DNA from: an uncultured Bacteroidales bacterium
GTDB lineage: Bacteria; Bacteroidota; Bacteroidia; Bacteroidales; FEN-979
Assembly: GCA_903959905.1 (NCBI GenBank)
Contig: CAJBYO010000025.1
Coordinates: forward strand, 1-64,000
Direction of reading: 5' to 3'
DNA: 64,000 bases
Each line of letters opens with the position of its first letter. The first letter of the stretch is position 1. The notes under the pieces are model-generated. The model was not told where the DNA came from. It was given only the letters and a program-made list of their open reading frames with translations, and searched no databases. This document shows, piece by piece, positions 1-8,765 of the stretch. The position numbers and the translations under genes are program-made.

Positions 1-26
1 CTTATATGAACTGCTTTTTTTTTCAA

Positions 27-121
27 ACTTAATCAAAAGTATAATTGCACTCATAGTTTTAAAATCCTTCAGGATTTTGTACTCAAGTTATCTATGCTGA
101 TGTTCCCAGTTTTATTTGGGA
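27..121. other. Left-edge non-coding leader with two small hairpins
   Basis: The first 224 bases carry no credible gene. Two short hairpins are visible. One is AAAATCC/GGATTTT at 62-78. The other is TCCCA/TGGGA at 104-121. The first could be the terminator of a gene beyond the left edge, but no clean T-run follows it. Confidence 0.3.
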
Positions 122-198
122 GGGTACTTAGTGGTTATTTTTACATATTTAATCATCATTCAGCAAAAAGTTTTCACCTTCATTTCTGCAAATCAACC

Positions 199-206
199 TA
201 AATTTG
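199..206 (+). promoter_or_regulatory. Bacteroidota -7 box of argS
   Basis: TAAATTTG matches the TAnnTTTG consensus of Bacteroidota sigma-A promoters and lies 18 nt before the argS ATG. An in-frame TTG at 204 falls inside this box, which argues against using it as a start codon. No convincing -33 element was seen. Confidence 0.6.
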
Positions 207-224
207 CCACGAAAAACCTTTACA

Positions 225-2015
225 ATGATTGAAACAAGGATATCAGAACTGACATGCCGGGCTGTTAAGGAGTTATTTGGCCATGAGGTGCCATTGAGCG
301 CTGTTGGCATTGAAAAAACAAGGAAGGAGATCACGGGAGATTTTACCATACTGGTTTTCCCCTTTGTGAAAATTTCCAGGAAATCACCTGAAGCAACGGC
401 GGCCGAAATAGGCACTTTTCTTCAGCAACACATGCCCGAACTGTCTTCATTCAATGTGATCAAAGGATTTCTTAACCTCGTCCTGAGCGACCGTTACTGG
501 CTGAAATTCCTGGAAAAGAATTCAAACAATGCTGATTTCGGATTCCATAAGCAGCGACATGAACGCCCTGTTGTGCTTGAATACTCTTCCCCCAATACGA
601 ACAAACCACTGCACCTTGGGCATATCCGGAACAACCTGCTTGGATTTTCACTTGCAGAGATACTTAAAGCCAACGGGCATAAAGTGGTTAAAGTGAATCT
701 TGTAAATGACCGTGGTATCCATATTTGCAAGTCCATGCTGGCCTACATGAAATGGGGAAACGGTGAAACTCCTGCTTCCACCGGTTTAAAGGGCGACCAC
801 CTGATCGGGAAGTATTATGTACTGTTTGACAAAAACTATAAAGCCGAAATGCACGGCCTGATTGAAAAAGGCCTTACTGAGGAGGAGGCCGGGCGACAGG
901 CACCGCTGATTGTTGAGGCACAGGAGATCCTGCGAAAATGGGAAGCAAAAGATCATGAAACCGTAAGTTTGTGGAAACTCATGAACGGCTGGGCCTATGA
1001 GGGGTTTGATGTAACCTATCGCCGGCTGGGTGTTGATTTCGATCACATCTATTATGAGAGCGAGACCTACCTGCTGGGGAAAAAACTGGTACTGCAGGGT
1101 GTCGATTCCGGAGAACTTGTCAGGAAAGAGGATGGCAGTATCTGGGCCGACCTGAGAGAGGAGGGCCTTGATGAAAAGCTGCTGCTCAGGTCCGACGGTA
1201 CGTCCGTGTATATGACGCAGGACCTGGGTACAGCCCGATTGAGGTACGACGATTACCATCCTTCTTCCATGATCTATGTGGTTGGCAATGAGCAGAACTA
1301 TCACTTTGATGTACTGAAAAAGGTGCTGGTAAAACTTGGACTTGAATACGGTTCTGATATCCATCACCTGTCGTACGGCATGGTTGAGCTTCCCGAAGGA
1401 AAAATGAAATCGCGTGAAGGAACGGTCGTAGATGCGGATGACCTGATGGACGAGATGTTCAGGACTGCGGAAGAGACCACCCGTGAACTGGGGAAAGCAA
1501 ATGAGCTTTCTGCCCCTGATGCCGAACAACTCTTCAGTACCATCGGTCTGGGTGCCTTGAAATATTTCATTCTGAAGGTTGATCCCAAAAAGAACATGAT
1601 GTTTGATCCAAAGGAGTCGATCGACTTCAATGGGAATACGGGCCCCTTTATCCAGTACACGTACGCAAGGATCCGGTCTCTTCTGGCCAGGGCCAATGCC
1701 GCAGGCCACTTCTGGGAAGATGCTGAAATTGACCGTGGCCTGCCTTTGCTGCCGCTCGAGAAGGAAACCATCAGGAGGCTATACCAGTTTCAGGAAACGG
1801 TGCAGCAGGCAGGAGAGGAATTCAGCCCGGCAATTATCTCCAATTATGTGTACGACCTTGCAAAAGGGTTCAATGGGTTTTACCAGGAGCTGCCTGTTCT
1901 GAAAGAAGAGGAGAAGCAGAAAATATACCTGCGCTTAATGATATCAAAGTTTACCGGCGATATCATCGCTAAATCCATGGCGATGCTGGGCATCCGGGTA
2001 CCTGAAAGAATGTAG
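225..2015 (+). CDS. argS: Arginine--tRNA ligase
   Basis: Cytoplasmic class I aminoacyl-tRNA synthetase that charges tRNA-Arg with arginine using ATP. The 596-aa product has the usual order: an N-terminal Add-1-like domain, then the nucleotide-binding core with the HIGH-type signature (NTNKPLHLGHIRNN, near residues 124-137), then the KMSKS-equivalent KMKSREG near residue 392, typical of bacterial ArgRS. The C-terminal DALR anticodon-binding domain includes TGPFIQYTYARI. The length is normal for the family. I chose ATG 225 rather than the in-frame TTG at 204 because the TTG is part of the apparent -7 promoter box. The gene stands alone and is convergent with the T9SS-secreted protein, sharing a bidirectional terminator region with it. 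Confidence 0.96.
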   Translation: MIETRISELTCRAVKELFGHEVPLSAVGIEKTRKEITGDFTILVFPFVKISRKSPEATAAEIGTFLQQHMPELSSFNVIKGFLNLVLSDRYWLKFLEKNSNNADFGFHKQRHERPVVLEYSSPNTNKPLHLGHIRNNLLGFSLAEILKANGHKVVKVNLVNDRGIHICKSMLAYMKWGNGETPASTGLKGDHLIGKYYVLFDKNYKAEMHGLIEKGLTEEEAGRQAPLIVEAQEILRKWEAKDHETVSLWKLMNGWAYEGFDVTYRRLGVDFDHIYYESETYLLGKKLVLQGVDSGELVRKEDGSIWADLREEGLDEKLLLRSDGTSVYMTQDLGTARLRYDDYHPSSMIYVVGNEQNYHFDVLKKVLVKLGLEYGSDIHHLSYGMVELPEGKMKSREGTVVDADDLMDEMFRTAEETTRELGKANELSAPDAEQLFSTIGLGALKYFILKVDPKKNMMFDPKESIDFNGNTGPFIQYTYARIRSLLARANAAGHFWEDAEIDRGLPLLPLEKETIRRLYQFQETVQQAGEEFSPAIISNYVYDLAKGFNGFYQELPVLKEEEKQKIYLRLMISKFTGDIIAKSMAMLGIRVPERM

Positions 2016-2026
2016 TGTTAGAAACA

Positions 2027-2059
2027 AGACCTTCCAGGTTTCAAAAACCTGGAAGGTCT
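2027..2059. repeat. Perfect 15-bp palindromic element
   Basis: AGACCTTCCAGGTTT at 2027-2041 is the exact reverse complement of 2045-2059, with a 3-nt loop CAA. It lies between the convergent genes argS and the T9SS protein and is not followed by a T-run. A separate terminator hairpin follows immediately. It resembles a dispersed intergenic palindrome rather than a gene-specific site. Confidence 0.6.
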
Positions 2060-2063
2060 GAGC

Positions 2064-2103
2064 AAAAAAAAAGCTGGCCCGATATATGGACCAGCTTTTT
2101 TTT
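2064..2103. terminator. Bidirectional rho-independent terminator
   Basis: Nine A, then AGCTGG (2072-2077), a 13-nt loop, CCAGCT (2091-2096) and eight T. The A-tract and T-tract make it work on both strands, ending argS and the convergent T9SS gene, whose stop codon is 14 bp to the right. Confidence 0.85.
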
Positions 2104-2117
2104 GTAAAACGAACTTC

Positions 2118-3689
2118 CTAGTTCACAACAATCTTCTTGTTGATGAATCCGTCAGCCATTTTCAACCTGAGGTTGTAAACGCCTGATCTCAGGTCAGAAG
2201 TGTTAACGGTAAGGGTTGAGTTGTCAGCTTTCTGGCTGAGAACAACCTGACCTACCATATTGGTCATTGTTACCTCTTCAATGTTCACTGAACTCTGGAT
2301 ATTGAGCATGCCCTTTACAGGGTTCGGGAACACGGAAACAGTAGCTGCTGAATGATCGTTGATGCCAACACCGCCAACATAGATAAGACCGGTTTTCACC
2401 TTGGTGGTAACGCCCCATGAGTTTGTTACAGTCAGGGTAACATTATAGGTACCAGGTGTGTTGTAAACAACTGACGGGTGCCTGTTGGTTGAACTTGCAG
2501 GTGTACCGCCCGGGAAAGCCCAGCTTACAGTAGATGTTGAATGAGCACCGGCGGTGATGGTATAAACAACCGTGCCGCCTTTGGCAACTGCCGTGAGATC
2601 CGATGTGAAATCGCAAGTCTGGAGGCTGCCGGTGAATTTGAACATTCCGCCTGAGGTGGCATCGAGGTTGAATCCGCCGGCCCAGCCGGTTGAATCGTTC
2701 ACCCAGTCGGTTCCCAGGAACTGGGTTCCGATGGTGGCTGCCATGTCATTCCAGGCAACTGCATCATTGAAAGAATAAGTTACACCGGTAAATCCGGTTG
2801 CAGCGCCTGTGGTCACCCATGTGGATGTGGTTCCGGGAACGTAGCACATATCATTGGTGAATACATTGCCTGTTACAACAACTGGTGCCCATGTTGTGCC
2901 GCCGTCTGATGTTTTAACCATGGCACCTGTGCTGCCCTGGCTTCTGTCGCCACCGAAACCTACACTTCCGCTGCGGAAGAATGGCTGTACATATTTGGCT
3001 GTCCATCCGGCGATAGCTGCAACTGTCCAGGTGTGACCCCAGTCAACTGATTTGTAAACGCGTCCTTTGTTGGTACCAAACCAGGTGGTATCACCAATGG
3101 TGGAATAGTATCCTACAACGCCGAATTCGCCGCTGACAGGGTTGGGGATGTTGGCGCCCGGGACAATTGTCCAGGTAGTACCACCGTCATCTGTGGTGTA
3201 AATTTCAAAGTCGCCGTTGATGGGGTCGCCCATGCAGTACCCGAGGTTCGGGTCAAAGAAGCAGACAACATTTGCAAAAGATGCTGAAGCGCTGAAAGCT
3301 GCAGTTGCCTGGCGGGTCCAGGTTGTACCGCCGTCAACAGTTTTGTAGATGCCCTGGCCGGTTGTTGTGGATGCGGGCGGGTACAGGCATGCGTAAGCCC
3401 TGTCAGCATCAAAAGCAACAATGTTGGCAATGTCAAGGTTTGGAACACCTGAAATTGTACGAGGTGTCCACAGGGTTCCGCCGTTCACGGTTTTTGTAAT
3501 GTCCTGGCATGCAGCACCACCGCCGCTGCCATCATATGCTGTCGCCCAAACAACCTGGGAATCAACAGCATAAACGCACCTGATACCCCGGCTTGCGGCG
3601 GAGAATCCGGTAGCTTGCTCAATCCATTGGGCATTCACGCCCATTGTCAGTGCCAGAATGGCAACAAATGAAAGTAAAATTTTCTTCAT
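2118..3689 (-). CDS. T9SS-secreted propeller/PKD protein
   Basis: A 523-aa secreted protein of unknown role. It has an N-terminal Sec signal peptide (MKKILLSFVAILALTMGVNA, cut before Q). The body has repeated Asp-box-like GGTTW motifs typical of YCF48/sialidase-type beta-propellers, such as DGGTTWTRQ and DDGGTTWTIV. A PKD domain follows around residues 360-440 (SWAFPGG, PSVVYNTPGTYNVTLTVTN). The C-terminal 75 residues form a Por secretion-system type A sorting domain (VFPNPVKGMLNIQ ... SGVYNLRLKMADG ... KKIVVN). By the family rule it is exported through the outer membrane by T9SS and its tail is cleaved and anchored or released. No catalytic residues were recognised, so an adhesin or scaffold role is only a guess. 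A -7 box lies 31 nt upstream. Confidence 0.88.
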   Translation of the reverse strand: MKKILLSFVAILALTMGVNAQWIEQATGFSAASRGIRCVYAVDSQVVWATAYDGSGGGAACQDITKTVNGGTLWTPRTISGVPNLDIANIVAFDADRAYACLYPPASTTTGQGIYKTVDGGTTWTRQATAAFSASASFANVVCFFDPNLGYCMGDPINGDFEIYTTDDGGTTWTIVPGANIPNPVSGEFGVVGYYSTIGDTTWFGTNKGRVYKSVDWGHTWTVAAIAGWTAKYVQPFFRSGSVGFGGDRSQGSTGAMVKTSDGGTTWAPVVVTGNVFTNDMCYVPGTTSTWVTTGAATGFTGVTYSFNDAVAWNDMAATIGTQFLGTDWVNDSTGWAGGFNLDATSGGMFKFTGSLQTCDFTSDLTAVAKGGTVVYTITAGAHSTSTVSWAFPGGTPASSTNRHPSVVYNTPGTYNVTLTVTNSWGVTTKVKTGLIYVGGVGINDHSAATVSVFPNPVKGMLNIQSSVNIEEVTMTNMVGQVVLSQKADNSTLTVNTSDLRSGVYNLRLKMADGFINKKIVVN

Positions 3690-3720
3690 AATTTAAATTT
3701 TTACGTTTTGAATATTTATA

Positions 3721-3728
3721 CAAAAATA
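3721..3728 (-). promoter_or_regulatory. -7 box of the T9SS-secreted protein gene
   Basis: On the minus strand the sequence reads TATTTTTG, a TAnnTTTG match 31 nt upstream of the start codon. No clear -33 TTTG was found. Confidence 0.5.
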
Positions 3729-3854
3729 CAATGTTTTTTTTTGTGGTAACCGCTTTAATAAAAAAAAAACAGCAGGTACGGCTTTTTCAGTCCATGACCG
3801 GTGTGAAATAGCCGTTTATGGTCGGTTGCGGTTCCCATTGTCAATATAAATTGC

Positions 3855-3862
3855 TAATTTTG
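3855..3862 (+). promoter_or_regulatory. -7 box of the ffh operon
   Basis: TAATTTTG followed by CA matches TAnnTTTG and lies 49 nt before the ffh ATG, in the divergent spacer between ffh and the T9SS gene. Confidence 0.55.
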
Positions 3863-3911
3863 CAAAAAAATAACCGGCGGCTGATACGCCGTATACCTAA
3901 CTGACAATACA

Positions 3912-5249
3912 ATGTTTGAAGGATTAAGTGATAAACTGGACAGGGCTTTCAAGGTTCTGAAGGGGCACGGACACATCACGGAAATTAACGTCGCGGAAAC
4001 GCTGAAAGATGTCAGGAAAGCATTGCTTGATGCTGACGTCAGCTTTAAAATAGCCAAACAGTTTACCGACCAGGTCAAGGATCTGGCCATCGGCCAAAAT
4101 GTGCTGACTGCTGTATCTCCCGGACAGTTGATGGTGAAAATCGTTCATGATGAACTTGCCAGCCTGATGGGCGGTGAGAAGTCGGAGCTGATGATCAAAG
4201 GCGACCCTGCCATCATCCTGGTTGCCGGGTTGCAGGGCTCCGGAAAGACGACATTCTCGGCAAAACTTGCGAACTACCTGAAAACAAAGAAGGGCCGCAG
4301 GCCATTGCTCGTGGCATGCGATGTTTACAGGCCTGCTGCTATTGAACAGTTGAAAGTTCTTGGCCAGCAAATTGAAGTAGATGTTTATACTGAGGAAGCA
4401 ACCAACGATCCTGTTAAAATTGCAAAACGTTCTCTTGCATTTGCCAAAGAAAAAGGATACAATATACTTATTGTAGATACAGCCGGCCGCCTGGCCATTG
4501 ATGAGCAGATGATGGATGAGATCGCCAACATCAAAAATGAACTAAGGCCGCAGGAAACGCTGTTCGTGGTGGATTCAATGACCGGACAGGATGCAGTGAA
4601 TACCGCAAAGGCCTTCAATGACAGGCTCGATTATGAAGGGGTTGTTCTGACTAAACTTGACGGCGATACCCGTGGCGGAGCTGCCCTGAGTATAAAATCG
4701 GTTGTCAACAAGCCGATTAAATTTGTCGGTCTCGGCGAAAAGATGGACGCAATTGACGTCTTTTACCCCGAGCGTATGGCCGACCGTATCCTCGGAATGG
4801 GCGACATCGTTTCACTTGTTGAAAAGGCCCAGGAACAGTTTGACGAGGAAGAAGCCCAGAAACTTCAGAAAAAGATTGCCAAAAACCAGTTTGATTTCAA
4901 CGACTTCCTGGCACAGATTAAGCAGATTAAAAAGATGGGCAATGTCAAAGACCTGCTGGGTATGATCCCCGGAATGGGCAAAGCCATCAGGAACCTTGAA
5001 ATTGACGACAATGCCTTCAAAGGGATTGAGGCGATTATACACTCCATGACACCGGCGGAACGTGTGAACCCGACCCTGCTCAACGGCAGCCGCCGCAAAC
5101 GGATCGCCATCGGCTCCGGAACCAACATCCAGGATGTTAACCGCCTTATCAAGCAGTTTGACGATACCCGCAAAATGATGAAAATGGTCACCTCCAACAA
5201 GGGAAAGAATATGGCCAACGTGATGCGGAATATGAAAAATATGAATTAA
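3912..5249 (+). CDS. ffh: Signal recognition particle GTPase Ffh (SRP54)
   Basis: Protein subunit of the signal recognition particle. It binds 4.5S RNA and nascent signal sequences and targets ribosomes to FtsY and SecYEG. The 445-aa product has the N domain (residues 1-90), then the G domain with the P-loop GLQGSGKTT near 104-112, DTAGR near 190, and TKLDGDTRGG near 247. The methionine-rich M domain fills residues 300-445 and ends in a Met/Asn-rich tail. The length matches the family. It heads a tight rightward run ffh-folD-queE-OmpA (10-nt gap to folD), with a -7 box upstream. Confidence 0.97.
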   Translation: MFEGLSDKLDRAFKVLKGHGHITEINVAETLKDVRKALLDADVSFKIAKQFTDQVKDLAIGQNVLTAVSPGQLMVKIVHDELASLMGGEKSELMIKGDPAIILVAGLQGSGKTTFSAKLANYLKTKKGRRPLLVACDVYRPAAIEQLKVLGQQIEVDVYTEEATNDPVKIAKRSLAFAKEKGYNILIVDTAGRLAIDEQMMDEIANIKNELRPQETLFVVDSMTGQDAVNTAKAFNDRLDYEGVVLTKLDGDTRGGAALSIKSVVNKPIKFVGLGEKMDAIDVFYPERMADRILGMGDIVSLVEKAQEQFDEEEAQKLQKKIAKNQFDFNDFLAQIKQIKKMGNVKDLLGMIPGMGKAIRNLEIDDNAFKGIEAIIHSMTPAERVNPTLLNGSRRKRIAIGSGTNIQDVNRLIKQFDDTRKMMKMVTSNKGKNMANVMRNMKNMN

Positions 5250-5259
5250 CCGGTACCCG

Positions 5260-6141
5260 ATGAAGCTGCTTGATGGAAAATTGATTGCCGACCAGATCAG
5301 GACTGAAATAGCCCTGGAAGTGAAAGAGCTGTTTCTTGACAAAGGTCTGGACCCACCTCATCTGGCAGCTGTTCTTGTGGGGGAGGATCCGGCCAGTATG
5401 ACCTATGTCGCAGCCAAGGAGAAGGCATGCTCGGAAGTGGGCTTTGTCTCCTCAGTTTACCGTTATCCATCAAACATCTCCGGTGAAAAGTTGCTGGAGG
5501 TGATTGACTTTCTCAACGCCGATCATGAAATCAACGGGTTCATTGTACAACTGCCGCTGCCGGCCCATATCGATGAACATGTAATCATTGAACGCATCGA
5601 CCCGCTCAAAGATGTTGACGGATTTCACCCGGTCAACATCGGTAAAATGGTGCTGAACCTTCCATGTTTTTTGCCTGCCACACCTTATGGTATCATCACC
5701 CTGCTGGAACGTTATAAAATTGAAACTGCCGGGAAAAATGTCGTGGTGCTTGGCCGAAGCCACATCGTGGGAACACCGGTCAGCATCCTTCTTTCAAGGA
5801 AGTCAGATCCCGGCAATGCAACCGTTACACTCTGTCACAGCCTGTCGCAGAACCTGACTGACATTGCTGCCCGGGCGGATATTCTTATCGTTGCCATGGG
5901 CAAGCAGGGGTTTGTAACAGCAGATATGGTAAAGAAGGACGCAGTGGTGGTGGATGTGGGTGTTCACCGGATTCCGTCAACCGAAACAAAGTCGGGTTTC
6001 AGACTTAAAGGTGATGTCGATTTTGAACGGGTATCCCGAAAATGCAGTTACATAACACCTGTCCCGGGCGGTGTGGGCCCAATGACCATCGTATCGTTGC
6101 TTCAGAATACACTGCTGGCAGCGAAGAAAAATCTAATCTGA
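5260..6141 (+). CDS. folD: Methylenetetrahydrofolate dehydrogenase/cyclohydrolase FolD
   Basis: Bifunctional cytosolic enzyme that interconverts 5,10-methylene-THF, 5,10-methenyl-THF and 10-formyl-THF, supplying one-carbon units for purine and formyl-Met synthesis. The 293-aa product shows the substrate-binding signature YVAAKEKAC (near residues 50-58, with the catalytic Lys), VQLPLPAHID (near 97-106) and KDVDGFHPVN. The Rossmann segment VVVLGRSHIVGTPVS and the C-terminal PVPGGVGPMT motif are both present. It starts 10 nt after ffh and ends 5 nt before the proposed queE start, so co-transcription is likely. Confidence 0.96.
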   Translation: MKLLDGKLIADQIRTEIALEVKELFLDKGLDPPHLAAVLVGEDPASMTYVAAKEKACSEVGFVSSVYRYPSNISGEKLLEVIDFLNADHEINGFIVQLPLPAHIDEHVIIERIDPLKDVDGFHPVNIGKMVLNLPCFLPATPYGIITLLERYKIETAGKNVVVLGRSHIVGTPVSILLSRKSDPGNATVTLCHSLSQNLTDIAARADILIVAMGKQGFVTADMVKKDAVVVDVGVHRIPSTETKSGFRLKGDVDFERVSRKCSYITPVPGGVGPMTIVSLLQNTLLAAKKNLI

Positions 6142-6146
6142 CCATT

Positions 6147-6779
6147 TTGGAAATATCTATTGATAAACTGTTACTGGAGGGAAAGGTCCTTCCGGTAATG
6201 GAAGAATTTTATACACTTCAGGGAGAGGGGTTCAACACCGGGCAGGCAGCCTATTTTATACGCGTCGGGGGCTGTGATGTCGGCTGTAAATGGTGTGATG
6301 TCAAGGAATCGTGGAATGCAACTGACTTTCCGCCCGTATCTGTTGACCTGGTTGTTGAACATGCTGCATCATACCCGGCAAAGGCCATTGTTGTTACAGG
6401 TGGCGAGCCTCTGCTTTACAACATGGATTATCTTTGCAGTGAAATGCACGCAAGGGGGATTACCATTTTCCTTGAAACATCAGGATCGCAGCCGCTCAGC
6501 GGAAACTGGGACTGGATTTGCATGTCACCCAAAAAAGATGCCCCCCCCATGAAAGAGGTGGCTCAGAAAGCCAGTGAACTGAAGGTGATCATACATGACA
6601 ATACCGACTTCAACTGGGCGGAAGAGAACGCGCAACTTGTTAACCCCGGCTGCATACTTTACATGCAGCCCGAGTGGAGCAGGCATGAAGCAATGATGCC
6701 GGAAATCATACGTTATATAAAGGAAAACCCTAAATGGAAGATCTCCCTGCAAAGCCACAAATACATGCGTATCCCATGA
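6147..6779 (+). CDS. queE: 7-carboxy-7-deazaguanine synthase QueE
   Basis: Radical SAM enzyme that rearranges 6-carboxy-tetrahydropterin to 7-carboxy-7-deazaguanine in the queuosine/deazapurine pathway. The 210-aa product opens with the family signature EEFYTLQGEGFNTG and the iron-sulfur motif CDVGCKWC (C-x3-C-x2-C). TGGEPLLY, the SAM-binding GGE region, follows. Its length is normal for the short Bacteroidota QueE type. The TTG at 6147 is chosen because it follows the folD stop and matches the length of homologues I know. ATG 6198 just before EEFYTLQG is the alternative. An ATG at 6042 would overlap folD by 100 nt and is unlikely. Its stop overlaps the ATG of the next gene by 4 nt. Confidence 0.9.
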   Translation: MEISIDKLLLEGKVLPVMEEFYTLQGEGFNTGQAAYFIRVGGCDVGCKWCDVKESWNATDFPPVSVDLVVEHAASYPAKAIVVTGGEPLLYNMDYLCSEMHARGITIFLETSGSQPLSGNWDWICMSPKKDAPPMKEVAQKASELKVIIHDNTDFNWAEENAQLVNPGCILYMQPEWSRHEAMMPEIIRYIKENPKWKISLQSHKYMRIP

Positions 6780-8722
6780 TCCTCCGCAGCATAATTCTGG
6801 TACTTGTCACCTGTCACCTGTCACTTGTCACCTCCTTTGGCCAGGGCCAGCACCTATCCACCCAGAACAAACGTGCGGAAAAGTGGTTCTACAGCGCCAT
6901 TGATTCATACCAGGAGAAGAACAATGAAAAAGCACTGACGGAGGTAAAAAGGGCCATTGAACAGGATCCGTCGTTCACGGAGGCGTTTATCCTGCAGGGA
7001 GATATCCTTGCCGACGGCCAGTTGTATGAGCCAGCCATTGAGTCTTACCAGTCGGCCATAAAAACAAACAACCCTTTTTCTCCCAGCCTGTACAACATTC
7101 TTGCCAATACCCAGAAAAAAATTGGCCGGTACGCCGATGCAAAGCTTAACCTGGGGCGCTTTCTTGAGTTTGAAGGGATTCCCGAATCAAAGCGGCAGCA
7201 GGCGGTGGCAGCGATCAGATCCTGTGATTTCGCCCTGCAGTGTGTGGCAAACCCGGTCCCGTTTTCACCGGTAAACCTTGGCGACAGCCTCAACACGAAA
7301 TATGATGAGTATATCAATACCATCACTTCGGATGAGGCGTTTCTCTATTTTACCCGGAAAAACCCACGGGATGCTCAAACCATCGACCAGGTGCAGGAGT
7401 TTGAGGAGGAGTTCTATTTCACCCGCAGGGTGGATTCTTCCTGGTACCATGCCCTGAACCTGGGTCCCCCGATCAATACCCACGGGAATGAAGGAGCACT
7501 GAATATTTCGCCCGATGGCAATTACCTCTTTTTTGCTGCCTGCAACAGGGACGACGGCTACGGAAGCTGTGATATATACTGGGCCAGAAAATCGGGAGCC
7601 CGCTGGTCAGAGCCTGAAAACCTGGGGTCGGTGGTGAACTCACCGCAGTGGGATTCGCAGCCGTCGTTTTCATCTGATGGTAAAACACTTTACTTCGTCA
7701 GCAAGCGAAGCGGGGGCAAAGGCAGTTCCGACATCTGGAAATCAGAATTACAGGCTGATGGCCAGTGGAGCATCCCTGTTAACCTTGGTGATTCTGTGAA
7801 TACAAGGGCTGAAGAGATGGCGCCTTTCATTCATCCGGATGATCAAACGCTCTATTTTTCTTCAAAGGGGCATCCAGGGATGGGCGGTTTTGACCTGTTC
7901 CTTACCCGCAGAAACCCGGATGGAGACTGGAAGACACCCGTTAACCTTGGATACCCCATCAATACGCATGCCGATGAAATCACGCTGGTGGTCAACGCAA
8001 AGGGAACCCTGGCGTATATTTCCTCCGATATCCCGGGCGGGAAAGGCAGGCAGGATATATACCAGTTTCCGCTGTACACCGAAGCACGGCCATTGCTGGC
8101 AACCTATTTCAAGGGGATTGTTTATGATGCCGACACAAAGAAAAAGCTTAAAGCCAGGTTTGAACTGATTGACCTTGCCACCTCGAAAACCTCCGCCCGG
8201 TCGAGTTCGGATGAAGAATCCGGTGAGTTTTTGCTCGTGCTGCCATCTGAGAAAAACTATGCATTGAATGTCTCCAGGGATGGCTATCTGTTTTATTCCG
8301 ACAACTTCTTCCTGACAGGCACCAATTCATCGGCAAAACCATTCGTTAAAAATATCCCGCTGAAACCGATTAAAATCGGGGAAGCGGTTATTCTGAAAAA
8401 CATTTTCTTTGATACCGACAAATATATCCTGAAAGACCAGTCGCTTGCCGAACTGCAGAAATTACTCGGATTCCTGCAGAAAAATCCCAGGCTGAAAATT
8501 GAGATCAGCGGTCATACCGACAATGTTGGTTCGGCCGAGCACAACCTTGAACTTTCAGGGAACAGGGCAAAAGCCGTTTACCAGTATCTCATTGAACATG
8601 ACATTGACAGGACAAGACTTACCTCCGCAGGATTTGGCTTCACCCAGCCTGTTGATGTAAATACCACTGAACAGGGACGTGCAAATAACCGCCGAACTGA
8701 ATTTAAAGTAATAGGGAATTAA
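6776..8722 (+). CDS. OmpA-family protein with TPR and PD40 repeats
   Basis: Envelope protein of 648 aa. Order: a signal peptide (MILRSIILVLVTCHLSLVTS, residues 1-20 or so), TPR-like helices (about 30-150), WD40-like PD40 propeller repeats (about 180-430, with DGNYLFFAACN, DGKTLYFVSKR, DDQTLYFSSKG), a carboxypeptidase-regulatory-like beta domain (about 440-530), and a C-terminal OmpA peptidoglycan-binding domain (ISGHTDNVGSAEHNLELSGN ... RRTEFKV). This architecture is common in Bacteroidota, where it links the outer membrane to peptidoglycan and is often associated with T9SS or gliding (PorE-like). The start is ATG 6776, overlapping the queE stop. Codons 10-19 are built from four 7-bp tandem repeats, which could make this a phase-variable gene. 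Confidence 0.9.
   Translation: MILRSIILVLVTCHLSLVTSFGQGQHLSTQNKRAEKWFYSAIDSYQEKNNEKALTEVKRAIEQDPSFTEAFILQGDILADGQLYEPAIESYQSAIKTNNPFSPSLYNILANTQKKIGRYADAKLNLGRFLEFEGIPESKRQQAVAAIRSCDFALQCVANPVPFSPVNLGDSLNTKYDEYINTITSDEAFLYFTRKNPRDAQTIDQVQEFEEEFYFTRRVDSSWYHALNLGPPINTHGNEGALNISPDGNYLFFAACNRDDGYGSCDIYWARKSGARWSEPENLGSVVNSPQWDSQPSFSSDGKTLYFVSKRSGGKGSSDIWKSELQADGQWSIPVNLGDSVNTRAEEMAPFIHPDDQTLYFSSKGHPGMGGFDLFLTRRNPDGDWKTPVNLGYPINTHADEITLVVNAKGTLAYISSDIPGGKGRQDIYQFPLYTEARPLLATYFKGIVYDADTKKKLKARFELIDLATSKTSARSSSDEESGEFLLVLPSEKNYALNVSRDGYLFYSDNFFLTGTNSSAKPFVKNIPLKPIKIGEAVILKNIFFDTDKYILKDQSLAELQKLLGFLQKNPRLKIEISGHTDNVGSAEHNLELSGNRAKAVYQYLIEHDIDRTRLTSAGFGFTQPVDVNTTEQGRANNRRTEFKVIGN
6804..6831 (+). repeat. 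Four tandem 7-bp repeats (YTGTCAC) inside a signal-peptide coding region
   Basis: TTGTCAC, CTGTCAC, CTGTCAC, TTGTCAC in direct succession. They encode LVTCHLSLVT in the OmpA-family signal peptide. The same heptamer family recurs at 55830-55885 and 61401-61491. Confidence 0.85.
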
Positions 8723-8732
8723 ATAAAATTTG

Positions 8733-8740
8733 TACCTTTG
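8733..8740 (+). promoter_or_regulatory. -7 box of the thrS-infC-rpmI-rplT operon
   Basis: TACCTTTG followed by CACC fits TAnnTTTG and lies 25 nt before the thrS ATG. A nearly identical TTTGCACCCC context is found before nrnA. Confidence 0.6.
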
Positions 8741-8765
8741 CACCCCTTAAAATCATTACTGTTAC

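Noticed and set aside
204..224. TTG at 204 as an upstream start of argS
   Set aside because: It is part of a TAAATTTG -7 promoter box and adds seven residues not typical of ArgRS; ATG 225 is preferred.
786..1709. 307-aa minus-strand frame inside argS
   Set aside because: Antisense shadow of a certain gene; composition lacks any domain pattern.
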